This document shows, one piece after another, positions 27,201 through 34,077 of a stretch of 64,000 nt of DNA. Position 1 is the first letter of the stretch. Every line of letters starts with the position of its first letter. A program made the position numbers and the translations under genes. Source of the stretch: Micromonospora sp. H61 (GTDB lineage: Bacteria > Actinomycetota > Actinomycetes > Mycobacteriales > Micromonosporaceae); the NCBI RefSeq assembly GCF_018070325.1, contig NZ_JAGPXY010000026.1:20693-84692 (forward strand). The letters are read 5' to 3'. Under the pieces are notes generated by a model. That model ran no database searches and was not told the DNA's origin. It saw only the letters and a list, made by a program, of their open reading frames with translations.

Positions 27201-27923
27201 GCCGACGGCATCAACATGACCAACGGCAGCACCAACAACCTGGTCAGCAACAACGACGCCCGGGCCACCGGCGACGACAGCTTCGCGCTGTTCTCGGCGA
27301 TCGACGCGGGCGGCGCCGACATGAAGGACAACATCTACGAGAACCTGACCTCGACCCTGACCTGGCGGGCCGCGGGTGTCGCCGTGTACGGCGGCTACGG
27401 CAACACGTTCCGCAACATCTACATCGCGGACACCCTGGTCTACTCGGGCATCACCATCAGCTCGCTCGACTTCGGCTACCCGATGAACGGCTTCGGTGCC
27501 AACCCGCCGACCCGGTTCGAGAACATCTCGATCGTGCGGGCCGGTGGGCACTTCTGGGGTGGGCAGACCTTCCCGGCGATCTGGGTCTTCTCCGCCTCGA
27601 AGGTGTTCCAGGGCATCCGGGTCAGCGATGTCGACATCATCGATCCGACCTACAGCGGCATCATGTTCCAGACCAACTACGTCGGCGGGCAGCCGCAGAA
27701 CCCGATCACCGACACGGTATTCACGAACGTCTCGATCAGCGGTGCCCGCAAGAGCGGGGACGCCTACGACGCGAAGTCCGGCTTCGCCATCTGGGCGAAC
27801 CCGATGCCGGAAGCCGGGCAGGGGCCGGCCGTCGGGTCGGTCACCTTCAACAACCTCCGGTTGAGCAACAACGCGGTGGACATCCAGAACCCCACGACAA
27901 CCTTCACCATCAACCGCAACTGA
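24228..27923 (+). CDS. Giant secreted GH87-type alpha-1,3-glucanase with discoidin, FnIII and CARDB domains
   Basis: 1231 aa. A twin-arginine-like signal (TGRRRMLAGALAG...ASA), then discoidin 1 (about 70-205), FnIII (212-300, DTQAPSVPGNLAYTQ), discoidin 2 (305-445), two CARDB-like domains (448-560 and 563-670), a CBM35/6-like domain (680-840, MYEAEDGVIGGGGT) and a C-terminal beta-helix (850-1231). Asp993 (ADGINM) and Asp1016-1017 (ATGDDSFALF) keep the same 23-residue spacing as in the upstream paralogue. Here the catalytic part is at the C-terminus, the reverse of the neighbour. It follows that gene by 91 bp and probably shares its transcript. Confidence 0.86.
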   Translation: MSRTGTRRGTPPSGAPTTVPRTARTGRRRMLAGALAGMLLATAPVVTPMASAAPAADPSAAAARVAMLAGLSATMTASSHNQNYVAGNANDGNASTYWESANNAFPQWIQADLGATVSVDRVVLKLPPASDWQTRTQTLSVSGSTNGSSFTTLKASAGYTFNPSSGNTATVSFTAASTRYVRVQVTGNTGWPAAQLSEVEVYGATGSTDTQAPSVPGNLAYTQPVSGQIRLAWSASTDNVGVTGYDVYANGALRGSVNGSTLTYTDSQPTTATVSYYVRAKDAAGNQSANSNTVTRTGTGNPPTGSNLAIGKPISASGFVHTFVATNANDNNVATYWEGNGNPSTLTVQLGANASLSQVVVKLNPDSAWGARTQNIAVLGRDQGSSSFTTLVGAANYAFNPGSGNTVTIPVSGAAADVRLSIASNTGAPAGQVAEFQVFGTPAPNPDLTVTGMSFSPSAPVETSTITLSATVRNAGSAASGATNVNFYLGSTRVGTASVGGLAAGASTTVSASIGTRDSGSYPLSAKVDESNTVVEQDDTNNSYTNPSPLVVAAVASSDLVASAVAWSPGNPSAGNTVTFSVSIRNAGNQASASGAHGITLTVLNESGTVVRTLTGSHSGVINAGATVGPISLGTWTAANGKYTVRVVLAVDGNELPVKQANNTSDRPLFVGRGANMPYDMYEAEDGVIGGGGTVVGPNREIGDLAGEASGRRAVTLNSTGSYVEFTTRASTNTLVTRFSIPDAPGGGGINSTLNVYVNGTFHKAIDLTSRYAWLYGNEASPGNSPSAGGPRHIYDEANVMLNSTVPAGSKIRLQKDPANTTTYAIDFINTEQVAPIANPDPARYTTPTGFTHQDVQNALDRVRMDTTGNLVGVYLPAGNYSTSSKFQVYGKAVQVTGAGPWYTRFNAPSGQDNTDIGFRAENSAANSSFKNFAYFGNYTSRIDGPGKVFDFANVSNIVIDNIWNEHMVCLYWGANTDYMTIKNSRIRNMFADGINMTNGSTNNLVSNNDARATGDDSFALFSAIDAGGADMKDNIYENLTSTLTWRAAGVAVYGGYGNTFRNIYIADTLVYSGITISSLDFGYPMNGFGANPPTRFENISIVRAGGHFWGGQTFPAIWVFSASKVFQGIRVSDVDIIDPTYSGIMFQTNYVGGQPQNPITDTVFTNVSISGARKSGDAYDAKSGFAIWANPMPEAGQGPAVGSVTFNNLRLSNNAVDIQNPTTTFTINRN

Positions 27924-27924
27924 G

Positions 27925-28725
27925 CTAGCCGGTAGCCGACGCCGCCGGGGGGTGCACCCCTCCCGGCGGCGTCGCGCCGTGTCGGCCCTCGCCCGCGGCG
28001 AACCGGGCCGCGCCGGCCGCCGCGTCCGTGGCCAGTGAGTCCATCCCGTACGCCAACTCGGTCGCCAGCGCCTCCGGCTCTGGCCGCCCCGCGCCGGCCA
28101 GCAGCGCCGCCCGGTCGTTGCGCAGGCAGGTCTGCGGATGCCGGGCGATCGCCGCCGCCAACTCCTCGGCCGCGGCCCGCGCCTGGCCGGCTGGCACCAA
28201 CCGATTGACCAACCCCATCGTGTACGCCTCGTCGGCCGGCACCGGGCGACCGGTGAGGATCAGGTCCATGGCCCGACTCTCGCCGATCAGCCGGGGCAGC
28301 CGGACGGTGCCACCGTCGATCAGCGGCACTCCCCAGCGGCGGCAGAACACCCCGAAGGTCGCGTCGGACTCGGCGACCCGCAGGTCACACCAGAGCGCCA
28401 GCTCAAGTCCGCCGGCCACCGCGTACCCGGAGATCGCCGCGATCACCGGTTTGCTGAGGGTCATCCGGGTCGGACCCATCGGGCCGTCCCCCTCCGGCTC
28501 GACCCGGTTGCCGCTCGGTGTGCCGATCGCCTTGAGGTCGGCGCCGGCGCAGAACGTCCCACCGGCGCCCCAGAGCACTGCCACCGCCGCGTCCGGATCA
28601 GCCTCGAAGGCCCGGAACGCGTCGGCCAGCGCCCGAGCGGTAGGACCGTCCACGGCGTTCCGAGCGTCCGCCCGATCCAGCACAACAGTGGTGACCGCCC
28701 CGACCCGCTCCACCCGCACACCCAT
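27925..28725 (-). CDS. Enoyl-CoA hydratase/isomerase family protein
   Basis: 266 aa, ATG at 28723-28725 (MGVRVERVGAVTTVVLDRAD). Crotonase fold: NAVDGPTARALADAF, oxyanion-hole segments GTFCAGADLKAIG and SGYAVAGGLELALWCDLRVAE, then FGVFCRRWGVPLIDGGTVRLPRLIG with the catalytic-side residues and a C-terminal helix. It acts on an acyl-CoA; the exact reaction is not predictable, and the glutamates of classic hydratases are only partly kept. Stand-alone gene. Confidence 0.88.
   Translation of the reverse strand: MGVRVERVGAVTTVVLDRADARNAVDGPTARALADAFRAFEADPDAAVAVLWGAGGTFCAGADLKAIGTPSGNRVEPEGDGPMGPTRMTLSKPVIAAISGYAVAGGLELALWCDLRVAESDATFGVFCRRWGVPLIDGGTVRLPRLIGESRAMDLILTGRPVPADEAYTMGLVNRLVPAGQARAAAEELAAAIARHPQTCLRNDRAALLAGAGRPEPEALATELAYGMDSLATDAAAGAARFAAGEGRHGATPPGGVHPPAASATG
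27937..27974. terminator. Bidirectional terminator between glucanase and enoyl-CoA hydratase genes
   Basis: A perfect 13-bp stem (CGACGCCGCCGGG with CCCGGCGGCGTCG) and 12-nt loop start 14 bp after the glucanase stop. The hairpin lies within the last codons of the converging leftward gene, so it doubles as coding sequence. Confidence 0.6.
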
Positions 28726-28764
28726 CCCGCCAGCATGCCGGCCCGGCCCCACCCCCACAATCCC

Positions 28765-28840
28765 CGTCGATCTTGCACTTCCGGTTGCCGGTTCGCGGCT
28801 TGTGCCCCGGATCATTCCAGCAGAAACTGCAAGATCGACG
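28765..28840. repeat. Intergenic palindromic element, GATCTTGCA type, copy 1
   Basis: Perfect 13-bp arms CGTCGATCTTGCA (28765-28777) and TGCAAGATCGACG (28828-28840) flank a 50-bp centre. It lies between divergent genes. The core GATCTTGCA recurs in a second element at 40961-41029, so this is a dispersed repeat rather than a simple terminator. Confidence 0.75.
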
Positions 28841-28910
28841 GCGTGGGTGGCGCGGCAGGTTTGTCACCGCCGACCGGTTTGCGACGGCGATCGCCGGGAA
28901 GTCGGTACTC

Positions 28911-29765
28911 GTGCGAGCACTTTTGACGAAAGTTGAGCAGGACTCCCGGCTGGACCGCGCGGGTGACCGGTTGCAGAAGATCGTCCTGGGGGCGCTGCGT
29001 CCACGCCGGCTGCGCGACCTGCTGCACGGGGTGACCCTCGGGCATCCGCTGCACCCGGCGATGGTGCAGGTGCCGGTCGGCGCGTGGATCAGCGCCGCGG
29101 TGCTGGACCTCATGCCCGGGCAGCGTCGGCCCGCCACCGTGCTGGTCGGTCTGGGCACCGTCAGCGCGCTGCCAGCGGCGGTCGCAGGTCTGAACGACTG
29201 GGCGGCACTCGCCCGCGACCAGCGCCGGGTCGGCCTGGTGCACGCCGCCGCCAACACCGTCGGCCTGACGCTCTACGCCGGCTCGTTGGCCGCTCGGCTG
29301 TCCGGCCGCCACGGAATGGGCCGCGCCCTCGGCTTCCTCGGGCTCTCCACCGTGAGCCTCGGCGCGTACATCGGGGGTCACCTGGCGTACAAGCAGGGGG
29401 CGCAGGTCAACCAGAGCGTCTCCGAGCTGCACCGGATGACCGATGGCTGGCACTCGCTGGCCGACATGGCGACGCTACCGCAACGCACCCTGATCACCCG
29501 AGAGGTGGACGACGACATCTCGGTCATCCTCTACCGGCACGGTGACGAGGTGACCGTGATGTTGGAGCGCTGCCCGCACCAGAGCGGGCCGCTCGGCGAG
29601 GGTGAGGTGCAGGAGATCGACGGCCACGCCTGCGTGGTCTGCCCGTGGCACGGCAGCGCCTTCCGGCTCAACGGCGGTGAGGTCGTGCAGGGGCCGTCCG
29701 GCAACGACCAGCAGGTCCTGCCCACCCGGATCCAGAACGGCGTACTCCAGACCCGCGTGCCCTGA
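28911..29765 (+). CDS. Membrane protein with DUF2231-like domain and C-terminal Rieske [2Fe-2S] domain
   Basis: 284 aa from a GTG at 28911; an ATG at 28773 would place coding sequence inside the palindromic element and is less likely. The N-terminal 150 residues hold four membrane helices (HPLHPAMVQVPVGAWISAAVLDL, TVLVGLGTVSALPAAVAGL, LGLSTVSLGAYIGGHLAY). The C-terminal part has both Rieske ligand pairs, CPHQSGPLGEG and CPWHGSAF. It probably passes electrons to or from an unknown partner at the membrane. Stand-alone. Confidence 0.85.
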   Translation: MRALLTKVEQDSRLDRAGDRLQKIVLGALRPRRLRDLLHGVTLGHPLHPAMVQVPVGAWISAAVLDLMPGQRRPATVLVGLGTVSALPAAVAGLNDWAALARDQRRVGLVHAAANTVGLTLYAGSLAARLSGRHGMGRALGFLGLSTVSLGAYIGGHLAYKQGAQVNQSVSELHRMTDGWHSLADMATLPQRTLITREVDDDISVILYRHGDEVTVMLERCPHQSGPLGEGEVQEIDGHACVVCPWHGSAFRLNGGEVVQGPSGNDQQVLPTRIQNGVLQTRVP

Positions 29766-29845
29766 CCGCGTGCCCTGACCGCCTGCGCTGGGTGTGTCAC
29801 CCCGCGCCGATGCTCCTCGCCGCGCGGCAGTAACGCCTTCGACGC

Positions 29846-29883
29846 ATATGCCTGTGAGTCATCTTTATGACTCACAGGCATAT
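29846..29883. terminator. Perfect 17-bp-stem hairpin between convergent genes
   Basis: The arm ATATGCCTGTGAGTCAT (29846-29862) and its exact complement (29867-29883) enclose a CTTT loop. It serves as terminator for both the Rieske gene and the Tad operon. The low GC content of the arms differs from the surroundings and suggests a mobile or conserved repeat. Confidence 0.8.
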
Positions 29884-29981
29884 CGCTCTCCGAGACATTA
29901 CCCCGGCCACTCCCGCTAGGCGGCGTGCCTCGACCGTCGCCGGCCGCAGGACGGCGGAGACACCGGGTCGTGCGGGCCCGC

Positions 29982-31547
29982 TCAGGTGCGTCGGTGTCGG
30001 CCGACCGGCGGACCGTCGGGCACGGAGTCCAGGCCGTGCCCGCCGTCGAACAGCCCGCCCTCGCCACCAGCACCGGCCCAGCCCTCGTCACCACTCCAGC
30101 CCCCAGGGCCAGCGGCCGTCATTCCGCCGCCGTGGGGCGCCGTGCCGCCGGAGAGAGCCATTCCGCTGCCCGGAAACGCCGTGCTGCCGGGGAAAGCCAT
30201 TCCGCTTCCGGCGGGCGTGACTTCGCTACTGGTAGGTGCCACCCCACTGCCGGTAGGTGCCACCCTGCTGCCCGTCGGTGCCGCCCCGCTGCCGGTGGAT
30301 GTCACTCCGCCGCCGCGAGGTGCGAAGCCGTTCCCGCTCGGTGCCACCCCGCCGTGCGGTGTCGCCGGTGCTTCGATGGCCGCAGCCGCCCGGCTCGCAG
30401 CCCAGGCGGCACCGCTGCCGGCCGCCCCACCACTGCCCCGCCGGCCCGCGCCGCTGCTGCTTCGGCCCGCGTCACCGCTTCGGCCCGCGTCACCGCTTCG
30501 GCCCGCGCCACCGTTTTGGCCCGCGCCTGCGCTGCTTCGGCCCGCGCCGCGCCGGGATGTGCGGGAGGACGCGGCCAGTCGGGGAGCCGCCCCGGCGGTG
30601 GCTGGACGGCGGCGCAGCCCCAGGACTGCGCCGATCTGGGCGCCGACGATGCTCGCCACGGCCAGCACTGCGGAGACCGCCAGTGGGCGGTTCACCCGAT
30701 CGGCGGCACCAGCCCCGGCTGCACCGACCGTCACCGCTGGTGGTTGGCCCGCTGACTCCGTACCGCTGGGTGGTGCCGGGGCCACCCGCGGCGGTGCGGC
30801 CTGCTCGGGCGCCGGCCGGGGCGCGGGCGGCTTCGGTGCTGCGGGCCTGTCGACGAGTCGACCGGTGGCGTGCTGGCGGGCCCCCTGGTCCGCGGCCTCG
30901 GTGGGCAGTCGGAGCAGTTGGCCGGGGCGGATCCGGTCCGGGTCGTCGAGCTTGTTCAGCTTGGCGAGCTGTCGGTAGTCCCCGAACTCGTCCAGGTACC
31001 GCTCGGCCACCTCCCCGAGGTAGTCGCCCCGCGCCACCCGGTACACCGGCGCGGCCGTGTCCGGTGTCGTCGCGGCGCGGGTCGGCGCGGCCAGGGTGGT
31101 GACGGACGTTGCGCTCGGACTCGCGTACACCGGAGTTCCGTAGACCGCCGCGGCGCTGGCGGCGGCGGGGCTGGCGACCAGGATCAGCGCGACCGAGCCG
31201 ACCAGCGCGGCGGCGGCCTTCTGCTGGCGGCCCATCCCGGGCAGCTTCGGCGCCGGCCGGTGCAGGGTCTGTGCGCCGAGCTCGACGAGGACGGAGAAGG
31301 CGAACGTGGCCCAGCCGAACCAACCGGCCATGGCCAACGCCCGCAGGAAGAGCTGACCGTCGTCCCGGCTGGTCAGCGCGGTGCCCACCTCGCTGATCGT
31401 GGGGAGGTGGTCAGGCAGCGGGTTACCGGCGAAGGCGAGCAGCGCGATCGGCGCGCCGACCAGCAGCACCAGTAGCACGGCCAGCGCGCCGATGCCGGTG
31501 AGGATCCGTCCGGTCCGCCGTACGACGGACCCACCCGATGCGGGCAT
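29982..31547 (-). CDS. LysM-domain membrane protein at the end of the Tad operon
   Basis: 521 aa. Two N-terminal membrane segments (residues 14-40 and 70-90), a third near 110-135, then a LysM domain (about 167-215: YRVARGDYLGEVAERYLDEFGDYRQLAKLNKLDDPDRIRPGQLLRLP) that should bind peptidoglycan. A Pro/Ala linker, another membrane segment (PLAVSAVLAVASIVGAQIGAVLGL) and a 200-residue Gly/Ser/Ala low-complexity tail follow. It starts 14 bp downstream of the TadG-like gene. It may anchor or pass the pilus machine through the wall; that role is inferred. Confidence 0.8.
   Translation of the reverse strand: MPASGGSVVRRTGRILTGIGALAVLLVLLVGAPIALLAFAGNPLPDHLPTISEVGTALTSRDDGQLFLRALAMAGWFGWATFAFSVLVELGAQTLHRPAPKLPGMGRQQKAAAALVGSVALILVASPAAASAAAVYGTPVYASPSATSVTTLAAPTRAATTPDTAAPVYRVARGDYLGEVAERYLDEFGDYRQLAKLNKLDDPDRIRPGQLLRLPTEAADQGARQHATGRLVDRPAAPKPPAPRPAPEQAAPPRVAPAPPSGTESAGQPPAVTVGAAGAGAADRVNRPLAVSAVLAVASIVGAQIGAVLGLRRRPATAGAAPRLAASSRTSRRGAGRSSAGAGQNGGAGRSGDAGRSGDAGRSSSGAGRRGSGGAAGSGAAWAASRAAAAIEAPATPHGGVAPSGNGFAPRGGGVTSTGSGAAPTGSRVAPTGSGVAPTSSEVTPAGSGMAFPGSTAFPGSGMALSGGTAPHGGGMTAAGPGGWSGDEGWAGAGGEGGLFDGGHGLDSVPDGPPVGRHRRT
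30150..30560 (-). repeat. Degenerate coding repeats in the tail of the LysM protein
   Basis: Short units of 12-21 bp encode GAGRSGDAGRSGD-type and APTGSGVAPTSS-type repeats. They give a disordered Gly/Ser/Ala-rich tail and a region likely to vary in length between strains. Confidence 0.7.
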
Positions 31548-31561
31548 GGCTGCCTTCCTTC

Positions 31562-32011
31562 CTACGGTGTTGCGGTGATGGCACGCGCGGTCGCCTCGCC
31601 GGTGACGGTGACCGTCTTCTCCTGGATGAACGGTCCGATCATCGAGCGGTGGTAGGTGATGGAGACGGTCACCCGGATCAGGGTTTCCCCGTCGACCTGG
31701 GGGAAGTCCACGGTGTGGCCGGCGGTGTCGACGACGGCCAGGTAGCTGGCGACCGCATCACGCGCCTCCGGCTCGTCGATCCGCTTCGGCCCGCCCTCGA
31801 TGGCGGTGGCCCGGTCGATGGCCTGACCACCGGCCCGGGCCGCCTCGGCGGCCAGGTTCTGGGCGTGTTGCAGGGTGCGGAGCTGCCCGGCGCCGTCGAA
31901 GGAGAGGCCGATGATGGCCAGTACGCCGACCATCGTCACCGCGAGGAAGATGCTCACCCGGCCGTGCTCATCTCCCGGCGAGGGCAGGGCAGCCGACGTG
32001 GTGACCGTCAT
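31562..32011 (-). CDS. TadE/TadG-like pilus-associated protein
   Basis: 149 aa. N-terminal prepilin-like segment EHGRVSIFLAVTMVGVLAIIGLSFDGAG, with a Gly before the hydrophobic helix but no Glu at position +5 (Phe instead). LAAEAARAGGQAID and a beta-rich C-terminal part follow. It belongs to the Flp pilus assembly minor subunits. The ATG overlaps the upstream stop (32008-32011). Confidence 0.8.
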   Translation of the reverse strand: MTVTTSAALPSPGDEHGRVSIFLAVTMVGVLAIIGLSFDGAGQLRTLQHAQNLAAEAARAGGQAIDRATAIEGGPKRIDEPEARDAVASYLAVVDTAGHTVDFPQVDGETLIRVTVSITYHRSMIGPFIQEKTVTVTGEATARAITATP

Positions 32012-32475
32012 TGCCGACCCCGGTAACGGTCGAGTGGGGAGGTGAACTGCGCGGAGACCAGCCGTTCACTCTCCATCCCGGGCAGGATGTCGAGGGTGAT
32101 GTCCTTGAAGGACACGCGGCAGCTGATCGTCACCGTCACCGTGGCGTTCGTACCGACTGCGCTGCTGAAGGCCTCGTCGAAGTTGGACCCGTTGCCGGGC
32201 GACCTGCCGGTGAATGTCGGCTTCAGGTCGTTGGCGCAGGCCAGGCCATGCCAGTCCAGCTGGGCCTGGGCAGCCTCCACCGCCTTCTGCCGGGCGGTGT
32301 CGGAGTCCCGGGAAATCGAGGCTGCTCGGGCGGCGTCGTGCGCGGCCGCCTGGAGCGCCTCCGCTGCCACGGCGCTGCGCCCGACCACGCCGGCCAGCAC
32401 CATCAACGCGATGAACGCGGGCGCGAGGACCGCCACCTCGATGGAGACCGAGCCCCGCTCGGCGGTACGGCTCAT
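32008..32475 (-). CDS. TadE-like pseudopilin
   Basis: 155 aa, ATG at 32473-32475 overlapping the previous stop. Type IV-like processing site ERG|SVSIEVAVLAPAFIALMVLAGVV with Glu at +5, so it should be cut by the prepilin peptidase encoded at 40053. The pattern AAHDAARAASI and two distal cysteines (GLACAND, TISCRV) follow. Minor pilin of the Tad system. Confidence 0.85.
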   Translation of the reverse strand: MSRTAERGSVSIEVAVLAPAFIALMVLAGVVGRSAVAAEALQAAAHDAARAASISRDSDTARQKAVEAAQAQLDWHGLACANDLKPTFTGRSPGNGSNFDEAFSSAVGTNATVTVTISCRVSFKDITLDILPGMESERLVSAQFTSPLDRYRGRQ

Positions 32476-32915
32476 GGCGGGGTCACCCTCTCCACCGTTC
32501 CGTGGGCAGTCTGCTGTATTGCGAAGTCCACGCCCGGCACCACGGACAGGGACCGGCCGCTCACCGTGCAGGTCACGTCGGTCGTGGTGGTCACGCAGGT
32601 CGGGCCGGCCTTGTCCCAGCCCACCAGCCAACCGCCGGCTGCCCTCAGGAAGCGGGAGGCGCTGTCCACCCCGGCGCCGTTGCGCGCCTCATACGTCCGT
32701 TGCGCGTTGACGCCACTCTGCGCGGCGTTCAACGCGGTCGAGCGGGCGAGGAAGACGGCCGCGACCTGGATCGAGGCGAAGAGCAGCACCAGGATCAGCG
32801 GCATCATCACGGCCAGTTCCACCGGGTTGGCGCCCCGCTCCCGGTCGCCGGCCGCGAGGCGGCGCCGGGTGGCGGTGACCGCCCGGCTCCACCTCGGGTA
32901 CGCGGCTCGACGCAT
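32472..32915 (-). CDS. TadE-like pseudopilin
   Basis: 147 aa, ATG at 32913-32915. After an Arg-rich leader, the site RERG|ANPVELAVMMPLILVLLFASIQ carries the conserved Glu at +5. The C-terminal part has a Cys pair (GPTCVTTT, VTCTV) likely to form a disulfide outside the membrane. It is 5 bp downstream of the pilin gene and overlaps the next gene by 4 bp. Confidence 0.85.
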   Translation of the reverse strand: MRRAAYPRWSRAVTATRRRLAAGDRERGANPVELAVMMPLILVLLFASIQVAAVFLARSTALNAAQSGVNAQRTYEARNGAGVDSASRFLRAAGGWLVGWDKAGPTCVTTTTDVTCTVSGRSLSVVPGVDFAIQQTAHGTVERVTPP

Positions 32916-32920
32916 CCCGG

Positions 32921-33124
32921 CTACTTCGGGACCGTGTAGTCCGGGATGCCGTCCATCCAACCCTTGGCCTTGGTCAGGGCCAGTGCGGTGATGGCCATGG
33001 CGACGGCGACCAGGCCGGCGATGATCACCGCGGTGGGCACCGGGCTGTCGCCTCGTTCACCGTCCCGGCGCAGCTCGGCCAGGCGCGTCGTCACCACGAC
33101 GTGCAGATAGCTGAGGATGGACAT
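32921..33124 (-). CDS. Flp-type pilin subunit, 67 aa
   Basis: ATG at 33122-33124. It has a charged leader, then a single hydrophobic helix: ERGDSPVPTAVIIAGLVAVAMAITALAL, followed by KAKGWMDGIPDY. Size and place between tadC and the tadE genes fit the major pilin. Unlike most Flp pilins it has Pro, not Glu, at position +5 after the candidate cleavage Gly, although the flanking GxxPV matches the neighbouring TadE protein. Confidence 0.75.
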   Translation of the reverse strand: MSILSYLHVVVTTRLAELRRDGERGDSPVPTAVIIAGLVAVAMAITALALTKAKGWMDGIPDYTVPK

Positions 33125-33149
33125 GGCGTTCTCCTTCGAGGGGGAGGGG

Positions 33150-34022
33150 TCAGACTCGGGCGATGAACGGATAGAGGACGAACCCGAGCAGCACGAAGAC
33201 GAGCAGCGCGCCCGGGATGTCGAGCTTGCTGGTCACCCCTTCGGCGCGCGTCAGGTTGTCGGTGCGGATCTGGTCGCGCAGCGAGTCGGCCCGGCTGCGC
33301 AGCGTCTCGTGCACCTGCGCGCCCTCGCTGCCGGAGGAGCGCATGATGGCGCCGACGTCGCCCAGTTCCGGAATACCGATCTTGTCGGCCAGGTCGCGCA
33401 GCTCGTCCCAGGGCGCGTGCATCTGCATCTGGGCGATCCGCAGCGACTCCTGGAGCCGGTCGAACACCCAACCGTCGCAGACCGCCGCCGCCCGCTCCAG
33501 CGACTGCACCGGCCCGTGCGCCGCCGAGAGCTGCAACGCCACCAGGTCGAGGTAGGTGCAGACCGCCTGGCGGAATTCGTCGCGGGCGGCGTTGGCCTTG
33601 GTCAGCACGGCGCGGTGCGCCAGCAGGCCGGCCAGCAGCGCCAGACCGAGACTGCCCAGCACCGGCACGACCAGCGGGAACGGGATGCCAAGCACCCACA
33701 GCACCACCCCGAGCAGTGTTGGTGTGGCCAACCCGATCAGCGCGGAGAGCAGCACCGACAACGCGTACTGCTCGGAGGTCTGACCGATCAGGGCGAGCTG
33801 CATCTGCGGCGGCCGCAACCAGCGGGACATCCCGGTCAACCAGTCGAGCCGCCGGGACGCGGGCGTGGCCACCCGGCCGGTGCCCGGCGGCTGATGCAGT
33901 CGGCGCAGCGCGGGCCCGAGCGCCGGTGTCGCCGGCACCAGCTCCCGGACCACCAGGAACACGCCCAGACCGACCCCGGCGCCACCGCAGACCGCGAGGG
34001 CGAACTGCCAGTTCACGATCAC
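33150..34022 (-). CDS. tadC: Tad pilus inner-membrane protein TadC
   Basis: 290 aa, type II secretion F domain. N-terminal helix (WQFALAVCGGAGVGLGVFLVV), paired helices at LLSALIGLATPTLLGVVLWVLG and VLGSLGLALLAGLLA, cytosolic helical bundle (FRQAVCTYLDLVALQLSAAHGPVQSLERAA, GDVGAIMRSSGSEGAQVHETLRSRADSLR), and a final helix IPGALLVFVLLGFVLYPFIARV. It forms the platform with TadB. Confidence 0.88.
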   Translation of the reverse strand: MIVNWQFALAVCGGAGVGLGVFLVVRELVPATPALGPALRRLHQPPGTGRVATPASRRLDWLTGMSRWLRPPQMQLALIGQTSEQYALSVLLSALIGLATPTLLGVVLWVLGIPFPLVVPVLGSLGLALLAGLLAHRAVLTKANAARDEFRQAVCTYLDLVALQLSAAHGPVQSLERAAAVCDGWVFDRLQESLRIAQMQMHAPWDELRDLADKIGIPELGDVGAIMRSSGSEGAQVHETLRSRADSLRDQIRTDNLTRAEGVTSKLDIPGALLVFVLLGFVLYPFIARV

Positions 34023-34077
34023 GGGAGCCGCCTTTCGTTCGCGACTGCGGGGCTCCGCTGCGCTGCACTCCTCGCGC

